In this document: positions 1 to 22,549 of the stretch, one piece after another
How positions within the stretch are numbered: the first letter of the stretch is position 1
Layout: every line of letters starts with the position of its first letter
Source of the DNA: Cheilinus undulatus
Lineage: Eukaryota > Chordata > Actinopteri > Labriformes > Labridae
Assembly (NCBI RefSeq): GCF_018320785.1
Contig: NC_054875.1
Span: 30,199,157 to 30,263,156 of the forward strand
Direction: 5' to 3'
DNA: 64,000 nucleotides
Made by a program: the position numbers and the translations under genes
Notes under the pieces: generated by a model
Database searches by the model: none
Told to the model about the DNA's origin: nothing
The model's input: the letters and a program-made list of their open reading frames with translations, nothing else

Positions 1-486
1 ACAAAGTGTGGATACCTAATGGGCCTCTTGACGACACGTGCAGCAGCCACATGGTGTTCTTGTCCTCCCTCCAGGTCCTACTATATTAATGTAGCAACCA
101 GCCCTTCTTTGGGAGGTGGGGGCTTGGTGCTCTGCAGTGTTAGAGCAATATGTCCTCCCTTTGTCAGCCTAGCAGTTTGAGTTGACTTTGGTGGGTCTGC
201 ACATATTATGTACTGGGTTAAAGAACTATTCTTGATTCTGAGTAAGGAGACTATCTCTCCAACCTTTACTCCGCTCGGAGACAGGTTCTGATCAAACTAT
301 CAATGATTACGCGCCAGCGCAGGTGCTTTATAGATTAGCCGTAGGGCGTGACTGGGCAAACTGGTGTGTCCTAAAGTTGTATCCAGGGAGAACATATCCC
401 GTGCATGTTATGTGCTGGGGTGGAGAGAAAGTCTCTTCACTTAGAGAACCACAGTTGCATCATAACCCCACGTTCTGTGGTCACAG
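1..486. other. no exon recognised; probable intron of the first SULT gene
   Basis: No sulfotransferase exon or known repeat could be read here. The exon that should precede the one at 487 (a 127-base exon in the two complete copies) is absent, so it must lie upstream of the window unless this copy is 5'-truncated. The last bases before 487 form a normal acceptor closely resembling the one in front of the same exon in the second gene. Confidence 0.5.
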
Positions 487-1045
<559 letters not shown>

Positions 1046-1124
1046 CTGCAAAAGCTGTTGACAGATTGATTTGTTGATAGATATACTGCATTTCTGTAAA
1101 AAAAAAAAAAAAAAAACATAGATA

Positions 1125-2710
1125 CAGTGGGTATGTAAAGTATTCAGACTCCCTTAAATTTTTCACTTTGTTAATTTGCAGCCATTTGCTAAAATCATTT
1201 AAGTTGATTTTTTCCTTATTAATGTACACACAGTACCCCATTTTGACAGAAAAACATGGAATTGTAGACATTTTTGCTACCCTCTACTCAGTATTAAGTA
1301 GAAGCACCCTTTTGAGCTAATACAGCCATGAGTCTTCTTGGAAATGATGCAAGTTTTTCACACCTGGATTTGGGGATCATCTGCCATTCCTCCTTGCAGA
1401 TCCTCTCCAGTTCTGTCAGGTTGGATGGTGAATGTTGATGGACAGCCATTTTCAGGTCTCTCCAGAGATGCTCAATTTGGTTTAAGTCAGGGCTCTGGCT
1501 GGGCCATTCAAGAACAGTCACGGAGTTGTTCCTAAGCGACTCCTTTGTTATTTTAGCTGTGCACTTAGGGTCATTGTCTTGTTGGAAGGGGAACCTTCGA
1601 CCCAGTCCGAGGTCATGAGCACTCTGGAAAAGGTTTTCTTCCAGGATATCTCTCTACTTGGCCACATTCATCTTTCCTTTAATTGCAACCAGTCGTCCTG
1701 TCCCTGCAGCTGAAAAACACCCCCACATCATGATGCTGCCACCACCATGCTTAACTATAGGGATTGTATTGGGCAGGTGATGAGAGGTGCCCAGTTTTCT
1801 CCACACATACCGCTTAGAATTAAGGCTAAAATGTTTAATCTTAGGCCCCGTCCACACAGAGACGAAAACAACATATTGCCGTTTCAGTGCGTGTAAGCAC
1901 AGAACCACTAGAAACAACTGAAAATGCTGTTGTGCATATGCCAAGCCTATATGTGGTGCTGCATTGCTGCCACTGAAATGCACCAAAAGAGGCAAACTGA
2001 CAAACTTTATTCTAGTTGCCCTTCTGATTGTTCTCAATGTTGGATTTAAGAACATATGATGTATGCGTTTTGCGGTAGTGGTAAAGGAGCATAAGATTTT
2101 GCTGTAAAAGCCATAACAAGCTCAGTAGCTTCTGCAGGCCGAACACAACCCTGTAATCCACCCTTGTTGTTTTGGCCATACCTGCTCAGGCGTCTTAAGA
2201 GAGCTATGCTATGTGTGATGTAATTGTTTCAAGTTGGCCATCCACACAGAGATGAAACGGTAGTCGTTTACGGATTTGTACGTTTTCAAAAAGTAGCACT
2301 TACAGTCAACCCAAAATGCCCTTTCCGTGTGGATGAAATGCCGCTACGACAAAAAACTTTTGCATATACTTCTGAATTCATCTCCGTGTGGAGAGTGCCT
2401 TAGTCTAATTAGACCAGAGAATCTTATAGTCTGGGAGTACTTCATGTGTTTTTTGGCAAACTCTATGCAGGTTTTCGTGTGTCTTGCACTGAGAAGAGGC
2501 TTCCGTTGGGCCACTCTGCTGATTGGTGGAGGGCTGCAGTGAAGGTTGACTTTCTAGGACTTTCTCCCATCTCCCCACTGCATCTCTGGAGCTCAGCCAC
2601 AGTGAGCTTTGGGTTCTTCTTGACCTCTCTCACCAAGGCTCTTCTCCCCCGATTGCTCAGTTTGACCAGACAGTCAGCTCTCGGAAGAGTTGTGGTCGTC
2701 CCAAACCAGA
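1125..2710 (-). mobile_element. decayed Tc1-like transposon, 3' truncated, interrupted by a MITE
   Basis: The left end begins after a TA with the CAGTGGGTATGTAAAG terminal sequence typical of a common fish Tc1-like family. Transposase coding sequence runs on the minus strand. Recognisable pieces include WPSQSPDLNQIEHLW (around 1455-1515) and [22 protein letters not shown] (around 1670-1760). The frame is broken by stops and indels and by a 556-bp insertion (see 1844-2399). Homology fades near 2710 with no matching right terminal repeat, so the element is truncated and inactive. Confidence 0.85.
1844..2399. mobile_element. MITE nested inside the Tc1-like element
   Basis: The 556-bp insert splits the transposase remnant. 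Its ends are imperfect inverted repeats of about 26 bp (left GGCCCCGTCCACACAGAGAC; the reverse complement of the right end starts GGCACTCTCCACACGGAGAT). It is flanked by TTA on both sides (1841-1843 and 2400-2402). Removing it with one TTA restores continuous Tc1 sequence. The 3-bp TWA-type duplication fits PIF/Harbinger, but no transposase is present to prove the superfamily. Further copies of the CCACACAGAGATGAAA motif lie inside it near 2240. Confidence 0.7.
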
Positions 2711-3577
2711 GTGAATTAGGGTGTGAGTTTGCAAAATATCACCGACTCCTCAATATGATGCTTCTCACACCAGCATCCACCAACACCACAATAAGAAGCA
2801 TACAGAGGAATCATCAGCTTTCTGACAGTCAAGTTTTTTGTTTCATTTAATTATTGATCTAAAAAGAGGTTAAAAAAAAGTTATCAGCTGATATATATGG
2901 GTTATCAGAATTTTTAACTCCTAATATCAGCATCGGCCCCCAAAAACCCATATCTGTCAGAGCCGAGTCGTCTGAACTCACTCTCAAATAATCCATAAAA
3001 TTACAAACATAACTCATGCATTCATCATATGTATTCTTTGATGTTATGAGTTGTGTTGTTCTTTTTCAAGATATTAACAAAGAAAAAAAGAACCCTCAAT
3101 GTAATTGCATAATCTAAACAATCAAATAATTTATTTCTATTGGTGAGAGTTACACAATTTGATTACAACAAAATGAATGATCTTCAGTATTATTACCACT
3201 ATACACCATTACTTTATTTGCAAGATTTTTCTGTTTTTCTTCATTTTTCTTTTTTCTCTCAGTTAGAGCTGTTTAATCATTGGATTTTTAAAAATGTGTT
3301 CTGTACATGTTTAATGCTATTTTTATGTTTTAGTTTGAAATACATACACATTCCTTTGTCTGTTACTGACACCTACTGGTGAAACTGTGTATTCAGCTAA
3401 ATCGTCAGCCTGCAGTGTTCAAATGATTGAGACAAGCTCATGGGCTGCCAGAAACTGTTGACAGTATCAGTCACATGCAAGAGAGGATGTTTGTTTTTGG
3501 AGGAATATGGAAGACAGAAGGACTGTAGCAACTTCAACATTTCTGGTCAGAAGGCACACGTGGTAAGTGACTGTGTT

Positions 3578-3610
<33 letters not shown>

Positions 3611-4090
3611 TGAGCATCTTTTAAGGTTTGTGATGTTGTGTTTCTTATGGCAGTATTGTTTACTTTAGTTTTTCACAGTGCTTGGTGTAAGTATAAGTAC
3701 CTGTATAACCACCTGTCAAACATCAGTTGGAACGTGGCTTACCTGTACTGGAAGAAAAACTATGGGAGCAGTTATAACCTGTAATCTGTAAAAATGCCAT
3801 TTGATACCCATTTAGCATTATATTTTCACTTCTTTACTTATAAAATCAACAGAAATAATTCAGTTACAGACACCTGAATGTTTTATAGAAAGCTTTGAGT
3901 GGGCTGCCAATGTAAAATAAAATGTGTTTATTGACTGTCCACATTTATATTTGAAGTTTCCTTCACATGACTTTGAGGTAGTCTTTATTACTTGTTAAAT
4001 GAATGAATGAATGACAATGAAACATACATAGAATGTAAGACTGAAAGCTTGAAACAGCTCTCAGACTAAATATTCCATTAACATACATTA
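2711..4090. other. intergenic stretch with old repeat debris
   Basis: 2880-2970 resembles the AT-rich TATCAG/ATCGGCCCCC-type non-autonomous repeat common in fish. The rest has no recognisable coding sequence. The bases up to 3562 end in a strong donor (TG|GTAAGTGA) and could be a non-coding first exon of the SULT gene that starts at 6482; this rests on the splice site alone. Confidence 0.4.
3579..3611 (+). repeat. (GTT)n microsatellite
   Basis: About ten uninterrupted GTT units directly after a possible splice donor. It is read directly from the sequence, and its length is likely polymorphic. Confidence 0.9.
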
Positions 4091-4091
4091 T

Positions 4092-4990
4092 ATGGTATGG
4101 ACAAAAGTATTTGGTGACACCTGTTAATCATTGAATTCAGGTGTTTTACTTAGACTTGTTGCCACAGGTGTATAAAATTAAGCACCAATGCCTTTCACAA
4201 ACATTTGTGAAGCAAAATGAGTCATTCTGAAGAGCTCAATGACTTTAAGCATGGTATTGCTATGGGTTCCACTTTTGCAGCAAGATGTTTTGTGAAATTT
4301 TGTCCCTGCTAGATATTTGATAGTCAACTCTTAAGCTATATTATAAGAAAGTGGAAGCTTTAAGGAACAACAGCCCAGCCACAAAGCAGAAGACCAGGTA
4401 AAATCACAGAGCCAACGACTGCTAGGACGAATAGCGCATAAAAGTTGCCAACACTGCATGCATATGGAGTGGTATAGAGCACACAATGCTATGTTTCCAA
4501 CTTTTTGGCAACAGTTTGGGGAAGGTCCTTTTCTATTTCAACATGACTGTACCTCAGTACACAAAGCAAGGACTATAATGACATGATGATTTGATGAGTT
4601 TGGTGTGGATGAACTTGACTGGCCCGCACAGAGCCCTGACCTCAACTCCAAATAGCACCTTTGGGATAAACTGGAATGGAGATTGTGAGCCAAGCATTCT
4701 TGTCCGACATCAGTGCCTGATTACATAAATGCTGTGCAGAGTAAATTGCCACAAATCCCCACAGAAACACTCCAAAATCTTTTGGTTAAAAAAAAAAAGG
4801 GGGGGGGGGGGGGCATCTCAATATCAAATACATGTATTTAATACAACACATGCTGCCTGTCTTGGCCAGGACACTCTTGATTCTTAGTCCCACTTGGGAG
4901 TTGGGAGAAGATTTATTTTCAAGCAAGACAATGACCCGAGAGAAAGCTACACAGAAATAGTTTAAAGACAAGAAGATGAATTTTCTGGAG
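4092..4990 (+). mobile_element. two abutting Tc1-like transposon fragments
   Basis: The first part starts with the TATGGACAAAAGTATT-type terminal sequence and continues through decayed plus-strand transposase (a degenerate copy of the RRFVKFHP region, then the PAQSPDLN-like region near 4620) to about 4790. A run of A then G (4787-4814) separates it from a second fragment (about 4870-4990). That fragment is similar to the element at 47,335-47,420 and contains the same GGGAGAAGATTTATTTTC stretch. Both parts are full of stops. Confidence 0.7.
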
Positions 4991-5231
4991 TGGCAGAGTA
5001 ATTTTAATGCATGTAACCGCTGTCACAGCTAAGTTTCTGACAGTGTCACAGTATTAAAAAACTAAGACAATATCTTTTTGCTGGTTTTAAATTCTATGAT
5101 CCTGGTCTTTTAAACTGTGTTTCAACTTAAGCATGCAAAACAAAATAACAGAGCCAAGGACTAAACATCATGGTTTTCTTTGTCGTCAAATTCTAAGACA
5201 ACAAACACACAAATTCGAGAAAAAAACAACA

Positions 5232-5366
5232 CAGTGTTACACCGATCTCTTTGAAATGGTGAATTAATGTTTGACTAGTCAAACATTAATTTTTTCAAAG
5301 AGATCGGTGTAACACAGTGTTGTACTGATCTCTTTGAAAAGATGAATTAATGTTTGACTAGTCAAG
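5232..5366. repeat. near-perfect palindrome plus a third direct copy of one arm
   Basis: The left arm (from 5234) and the inverted right arm (to 5315) match over about 40 bases, around the centre GACTAGTC at 5273-5280. The only clear interruption is a 4-base length difference (TGGTG against A). A third copy of the left arm follows at once (about 5315-5366), with a few substitutions. The segment could form a long hairpin. No coding sequence or transposase is attached. Confidence 0.85.
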
Positions 5367-5729
5367 CTCAAGGCTGTTGACAGTCAAATAGCTTCAGCAT
5401 ATAAGCACATCTACTGAATTCAAGAAGACACAGAGCAGGATGTCCCAGTGAGTTCACATCAAGTGGAATATTTTCAATCTGCTGATCCAGATTCTTAAGT
5501 TCAGGGTCATTTTAACTGATGGCTTTTACCCTATTTAACTATTATTTAATAATATTGTCATAATATTATTATTTAATAATAATAATTTAACAATCATGCA
5601 CAGGTTCATTAAACTGGTTGTGCAGGCTTCGGCTTACAATGCTTTGAACAAACAGACAAACATTTGCTTATATTTCTACTCAAAAACCTGTTTTTCACTG
5701 TTTCCTATTTAGTTTATGCACAACATTAA

Positions 5730-6020
5730 CCCCTTAAAGCCTGTTGATACATACTTTTATGATACCTCTGTGTAAATAATATCATCAATAAATTACAAAA
5801 AAAATTCTGAATACAATCTGATAAATGATAAAAGTGCCCTTAAGTGCATTATCAGTTACCAAAAACACCTAATGTATCAAATGAGATCCAAAAATATATA
5901 CGTTAAATTTTATGGAAATTTGGATTTTTTTGGATTTCAGTAGAAGGTGTAAAAAAAACATTTTAGTTCCAAATAATGAGAATTTTCTTATTATAATTTG
6001 TGTGTTCAGGCTTTAAGGGG
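5730..6020. mobile_element. piggyBac-like MITE
   Basis: This 291-bp element is flanked on both sides by TTAA (5726-5729 and 6021-6024). It has a perfect 14-bp terminal inverted repeat, CCCCTTAAAGCCTG. TTAA duplication and CC-starting ends are the hallmarks of piggyBac elements. The interior is AT-rich and non-coding, so the copy is non-autonomous. Confidence 0.8.
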
Positions 6021-6481
6021 TTAAAGCTTCATTTATTCAGGATCTGAATGTTTTTCCCTAAACTTCAAAAATTAGGATCAGAATTTCTTAAATTGTGTTG
6101 CACTGAATCTTAACTGATTTTGAATTTATTCACTAATTTGTAACTTCAGTTCCCAAAGCTGTCATTTGATGTGACATGAATATTATTTTGTATTAAGAGC
6201 ATTTACTCTTTTTTACTCATTTTGTTATTACTTCCTTTAGATACAGCATTTCACTCTTCTAAGTCATCACATTTTTCCTTTTTTATCATCAAATTAAATC
6301 AGGCATGGTCATTTATCATTCAATATATTTAAGATACTTTTAAATTGTAAGGGCTTTGGAATTTGTCATGATCCCTTGATTCCAATAACTTGTGCAGTTT
6401 TCAGTCTGATGCACTGAAAATTTTCTGATTTCTTTTTTTTCACTTTCTTCATGCATATTCATTTATCTAATATTTCTGTAG

Positions 6482-8953
<2,472 letters not shown>

Positions 8954-9119
8954 GACATTTCTGTAAATCAGGGAAATAATCAATACTTGTCACCTCTGAT
9001 GTGAACTGATTTTTTCCACTGAGTCTCATGGTAACCCTGTTAGCTAAATATCTTGTTAGTCTGACTTTGTGCACTTAGGGACAAACTGTGATTATTTCAT
9101 TGAACTGAAAATGAATTTT

Positions 9120-9125
9120 AATAAA
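9120..9125 (+). terminator. polyadenylation signal AATAAA of the second SULT gene
   Basis: A canonical AATAAA lies 167 bp downstream of the stop at 8951-8953, the first such hexamer after the gene in this orientation. The assignment is by position only. Confidence 0.5.
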
Positions 9126-9519
9126 ATCATAGGGCTCAGGAATTAGCTATTGATATCAGAAGATTTAATGATTTCTCAAAAAATAAAGCAAGATAAATAA
9201 AACAATATTTAAATACTTGCATATCTGAATTTCTTAAATTGTACTTTTTGACAAACACTTGTACACAAATAATCTTCAGTGTAATCATCACAGTCCATCA
9301 TTACTTTATTTGATTTTTTTTTTTTCAGAAAGATTTTCTCTCCCAACAGAAACGGCATTATTTCCAGTAAGTCTAAATGACCCACGTGTTCACACATTAC
9401 TGGGGAAACTCAATCCAGTTCTGAACCTTAGTGTTCATATGATGTTTTTGCTTTCTCCTCCTCATCTTGCTCTCTCTCTCTGCTTTCTTCTCCTCCTCCT
9501 GAAAGCATTGAAGCCATGA

Positions 9520-10012
9520 ACTATTTCCAGGTCTCTCCTGAGATGTTGGATAGGGTTCAAGTCAGGGCTCTGTCTGGGACATTCACAGAGTAGTCCTGAA
9601 GCTGCTCCTGTGTTTTCTTGGCTGTATGCTGAGGATTATCATTATATTAGAAGTTGAACCTTCAGCAGTCTGAGGTCCTGAGCTTTGCAAAAAAGGTTTT
9701 CATTGAAGATTTTTCTGTACTCTGCTCCATTCAGCTTTCCCTAAACCCTGACCAGTCTCTTGGTCCCTGCTGCTGGAAAAAAAAACCCCACAGCATGATG
9801 CTGCCACCACCATGCTTCACTGTTGGGATGGTATTGGGCAGGTGATGAGTGGTGCCTGGTTTCCTCCAGACATAACGTTTAGAATAAAGGCCAAACAGTT
9901 CAATCCTGGTTTCATCAGGCCAGAGAATCTTGTTTCTCACTGTCTGATAGTCCTTCAGAGGCTTTCTTGCAAACTTCAAGCAGGTTTCCATGTGTTTGCA
10001 CTGAGGGTAGGT
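9520..10012 (-). mobile_element. Tc1-like transposase remnant
   Basis: Minus-strand transposase fragments include [15 protein letters not shown] (around 9770-9820), [17 protein letters not shown] upstream of it, and [11 protein letters not shown] (first catalytic Asp region, about 9885-9920). The remnant is related to the element at 1125-2710 but more diverged. It has frameshifts, and no terminal repeats were recognised. Confidence 0.8.
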
Positions 10013-10559
10013 GCGCCCAGTAGCTCACCTTATTTGGGCCCGTGTATAGATATATTTCTATGCCATACCAGGGCTGTATGTTAACTTTTTTAGCCCATAG
10101 CATTGCTGCTTCAGAGGTTGGTGGTCTTGAGGCACAAGACAAAAACTTGTGGCACGAAACATATCACATCCGTTACATCTCTATTATCCCTAAATACCCT
10201 CTGCCATGTTTAGTTAGCTAACATACTTTAAAAAACAGCGAACATTAACAGCCATACATACAGTATAGGTGTCTTGGTGCTTGAAGAGGATAACTGCAAT
10301 ATGATTTCTAAAACAGACCTTGACTTGGAGTAGACAGTGGATTAAATAAGCACCATTCATGCTGCTATTTGTACCCGTAGTTCTTATGAAGTTTTAGGTC
10401 TGAACTAAATCTATCTGTACTGATATCAGCTAAAATGAATTTATAAATATTGACATATCACGCATCTCTAGTTAAAACTAAGAGTGTAAAAGTACAATAC
10501 AGCACAATCCTCATGTTCTAATGTGGGCCTTATTTCACCTTATTTCATGAATTTACTAA
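10013..10559. other. non-coding stretch with repeat debris
   Basis: No gene is recognisable. 10,375-10,480 resembles an old AT-rich repeat also seen in fragments near 21,420-21,500 and 60,880-61,205 (shared pieces such as GAAGTTTTAGGTCTGA and TACTGAT.TC). Confidence 0.35.
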
Positions 10560-11107
10560 CCTCGCAAAGCAGATGGATATGCCCGTTTCCGTGTTTCTTA
10601 CTGGCGAATCCATCTTGCAAAGCTCCCGTCTGAACCGTTTGGGCCCATTTAGAAAGTGACAGGACCAATCAGCGTCCAGGGGCAGTACTTTTGGACCCGG
10701 CAGAGTTGTGATGTATGCAAGCAGCAAGAAGAGGCCGGTGCAGTTATGGTGGAAGAGATTAGCGTGGATGCTGCTAAAGCGCCAGTTTTATCAGAACTTG
10801 TTCATTAAAAGAACAAAGAACAGGACTGAGTTGTTTTCTTTTCAAAAACGACAAAAGTTGTGTACTGACATGTCTACAGTCCCCATGATTCGCGTTATGC
10901 AGCTCTTGAGTTTACTCCTTTGGTAGGGGCGCAGCTCACTGGCGGCTACGTCACGTGTTTTGTTGCTCTGATTGACTCGAAGAGATGTGACAGACCGATC
11001 ATTCATCCAATCACCCTCCCAGTATTTTTCAAAGGCTCTTTCCCAAACACTGTGTGTGAGAGGTTTCCCAGATGGATGTGTGAAACACATCCATCTGGTG
11101 TGTCAGG
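10560..11107 (+). repeat. repeat carrying a broken helicase-like ORF start (copy A)
   Basis: This segment is the inverted counterpart of 18,532-19,067, and long stretches match after reverse complementing. Both contain the start of an ORF with DAAK.PVLSEL. In copy A the frame stops soon after (LSELVH-stop). The better copy B continues into a FSLK.KQR..VSCFLF segment resembling the N-terminal part of RecQ-like helicase proteins found in fish and invertebrate repeats. The helicase assignment is tentative. Both ends carry AGATGGAT/ATCCATCT palindromes. Confidence 0.6.
11068..11098. repeat. perfect hairpin at the end of repeat copy A
   Basis: Two 14-base arms (CCAGATGGATGTGT and its exact reverse complement) are separated by GAA. 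The matching site in copy B (about 18,537-18,569) is a slightly mutated version. Confidence 0.9.
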
Positions 11108-11732
11108 ATATGAATTTACTGCAAGCCAATCAAAATCAGACCACAGGCCTCAGTTTGAACACCCCTGGTTTAAAGTAATGATGCTTAGGGAAGCAGATCT
11201 CTGACACTAAAAGACATCCAATAAAAACTGTAAAAGAGAACATCTGTTCTGTATACTGTGAAGAGCAAATGTATTGGGGGGGGGGGGGCTGTAGAAAAGG
11301 CCCCAGTGTTGCATTAATGTTATCATTTCTCCTGCTAAATATGCTGTTAGATTTCTGTAAGGTTACCTCAGTGCAGCAGGATTATTGGGGAAAGAGCTCC
11401 CCATGCTGGCTACTAGCAAGTAATACACAAACCAATCCTATCCACAACTCCTGCAGGCTGCATATGCGTCAGATCTGCATAATATGGCCCGTACAGTCTC
11501 TTTACTTTCCATGGAAAACTTTTTTCTTTAATATGAAACGGAGGTTGCAAGTTAGTTCTGTCGTTAATGTCGAGCACAATCATTCACACCTGACATGCGT
11601 TTTAATCAAATCACATGACTCACGTCCTCCTAAATTAGTGGGCTATTTGAGCTGCAAGATTTCCTGTCTCTTCCTCTGCTGCGCCTGGAACAACACTGTG
11701 CTCTCACCCTAGCGTCGCACTGTGATGGACGC

Positions 11733-12465
11733 CACCTTTGCAATAAGACGGTTTGTGAAATTTCATCCCTGCTGGATATTCCACAGTCAACTGTAAGTGA
11801 TATTATTAGAAGGTGGAAGCGTTTAGGACTTGATTATTGTAATAGCATTCTCTACAGTGCATCCTCCAAAGTTCTCAATAAACTTCAATATATCCAAAAC
11901 TCTGTTGCACGCCTCCTCACCCATACCAGATCCCGTGATCACATCACCCCCATTCTCCAAAATCTCCACTGGCTCCCTATCCCCTACCGATTTCAATTTA
12001 AAATCCTGCTCCTTACCTTCAAAGCCCTTAATGCTGTGGCCCCACCCTACCTCCCTGACCTCCTTCATCGTCACACTCCCACCCGTAGTCTTCGTTCTTC
12101 CGCCTCCACCCCCCCAAGAACCAAGCACCGAACCTGGGGGGACAGAGCTTTCTCCATAGCCGCCCTTTCCCTTTAGAACTCGCTCCCACCTCATATCCAA
12201 AACTGCACGGCCCTTCCTACCTTCAAATCACTCCTCAAAATGCACCTCTTTAGACAAGCTTTTAATCTGTGACTCTGATCTTCCTTTGTTTCTGTTTTGC
12301 TCGTGCTGACTTTGTCTGTTTTTGTGGTTTGTTTAATATGATTTTATCCTTTCTGCTTTGTACAGTGTCTTGAGTTTTATGAAAAGCGCTATATAAATAA
12401 AACGTATTATATTACAGCTCCTGTTGGTGTAATGGTCAGCCGGCTGAATAATTTTGTCCACACTG
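11733..12465 (+). mobile_element. Tc1-like remnant interrupted by an L2-type LINE 3' end
   Basis: 11,733-11,825 encodes an IRRFVKFHPCW-like transposase fragment. From about 11,826 to 12,170 an open plus-strand frame reads LDYCNS, QNSVARLLT and LHWLPIPYRFQFKILLLTFKAL. This is the C-terminal end of the reverse transcriptase ORF of fish L2/CR1-type LINEs, and the 3'UTR runs to the AATAAAACGTATTAT end near 12,415. From 12,419 to 12,465 the sequence resembles a Tc1-like terminus (GGTGTAATGGTCAG... TTTTGTCCAC). The LINE therefore appears inserted in the older DNA transposon. Confidence 0.7.
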
Positions 12466-12984
12466 TGTACTTTATCTTTGTCTCTTGTACTTCTTTAAGA
12501 TACGCTGCAAGCATTCAGAGCTGGTTTATAAACTAATTTCACTCTGGTTACTGAAGAATCTTTCCTTTATTAGAGAACACAAAAAGTCAATCATTTGTAT
12601 GCATTATTTAATGTCTAAAACATGAGGGTGAATCCTTAAAATGTTAAACATAGACCACAATTTGTCCAAAAGATTTTTCACATAATGCAGTCATAATCAT
12701 AAATGTAATCACAGTAAGTATTCTTCAATTAAAACCACCCTTAGTCAGTGACATAATCATGTAAAACATCTTTAAATGGCATTCAAGATTTTTTACATTT
12801 AAACTGTCACGTTTTGTAATATCAGTTGATGTTTTTCTTGAAGTCAACTTTATAAAGCACTTGAATTTCTTTAATTGAAATAGTTTTTAATCAGTTAAGA
12901 TATCTGACTCTAATTGGTGATAGCACTGTAATTAAACTATTAATGCTTTATAATATTTTCTCTGGCACGGCCTGGAAAGGCCCT
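12466..12984. other. intergenic, probable 3'UTR of the minus-strand SULT gene
   Basis: AT-rich, with no coding sequence or repeat recognised. On the minus strand an AATAAA (complement of TTTATT at about 12,567) lies some 415 bp downstream of the SULT stop and could be its polyadenylation signal. Confidence 0.4.
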
Positions 12985-21366
<8,382 letters not shown>

Positions 21367-21918
21367 CTGTAGAAATTAATCATGTATCAGAATTTTGCCT
21401 GCATACACAATCATACTGGGGATGCATGATATTAGATTTTTGCTGATTTAGGATATCTCCACATTCATTTTAGCCATTGCTGATATCTATACTGATCTGT
21501 ATAGTTCAGTGCTTCTTCTCCTCTCACACTGGTGTGCCCCCTGTCTTTGAAGACGGGCCTTCTATGTCCTTTAATGGGCATAAAAAAGGTGTTTCTCTAT
21601 GTTAATTAGGAGCTTAAGAGCACCTGGAAAAATATTGTTCAGATATTTGTGAACGAGGCCCATCGTTGAATCGTTGGAGCTAATCAGGCAGTTCCCTGAG
21701 TAAGATGTGTGCCTTTACATATAAAAATCAATGCTGGCATCAACACAAATATACATGAAATAGTTTTGGGATGTAATTAAAAGCTTGCCAATTATTACTT
21801 ATAACTTTAAGCAAAAAAACAGGAAAAAATCACAACACAATTCACGGGCAATCTTTCAAAAATCTCTTAAGGATAATATTTAAAAAACAAACGTTTTAAC
21901 TTTAAATCATACTGTTAC

Positions 21919-22260
21919 CTTAATTGAGCGTTTCAGATTGGAGTAGGCTGTCGAAGCTCATTTTACTAATATTTTACCACAAGTGGTTTTTGTCTGGTTC
22001 AGTTTGTTGCGTAACACCCTACACAACTTCCTGAAATAATCTACTTTTTTGTGACTGTACCATCGCTAAGCTTAAGCAAATATTCAAACCACTGTCATGA
22101 GAGTTATATTACAACATAAGCTGAACATACCCAGTCTTTGCTCGCGTGAGTCGACTCGATGAAATTCGGAGATTCAGAGGAGACAAAAAGAGTAAGCAAC
22201 TTTCTGTGCGCGTTTACAACAACAATGCTGGTACTTGCGTCATTTGACGCTTCTTCCGTA
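21919..22260 (-). promoter_or_regulatory. probable 5' non-coding exon and promoter area of the minus-strand SULT gene
   Basis: On the minus strand a donor (AATTAAG|GTAACAG) ends at 21,919, upstream of the coding exon that opens with ATG directly at an acceptor. 22,140-22,260 is locally richer in CpG (GCTCGCGTGAGTCGACTCG) than its surroundings. Both points are weak position-based evidence. Confidence 0.3.
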
Positions 22261-22549
22261 CAAAATGAAACAAGTCAAGAATGATGAAGAGGGACACTTG
22301 ACCTAAGCCCAAAAGAGCGGACCCCAGTACAGGAAGCATTTTATCCCGAATGAAGTATTTGGTAAAAGCCCTGACAGACGTTATCCGGTTAATTCGGTAG
22401 TAAAATTTAGTCTGACATGAATCCTGCTTGCTCCATTATGACAGTTTAGATAGCTCACTAGGAAAACTAAGCAGAAAATTAAATAAGTATAAAACAAAAA
22501 TTCAAAAGTAAACATTACTGTGGTGAAATTGTGTCAGTGATAAAGACAT

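Noticed and set aside
1099-1116. A18 run after the first SULT stop as a sign of a processed retrocopy
   Set aside because: The gene still has introns, and the neighbouring copy has the homologous 3'UTR without the run.
11269-11712. 147-residue plus-strand ORF
   Set aside because: No known domain, starts beside a G homopolymer and has no splice or repeat support.
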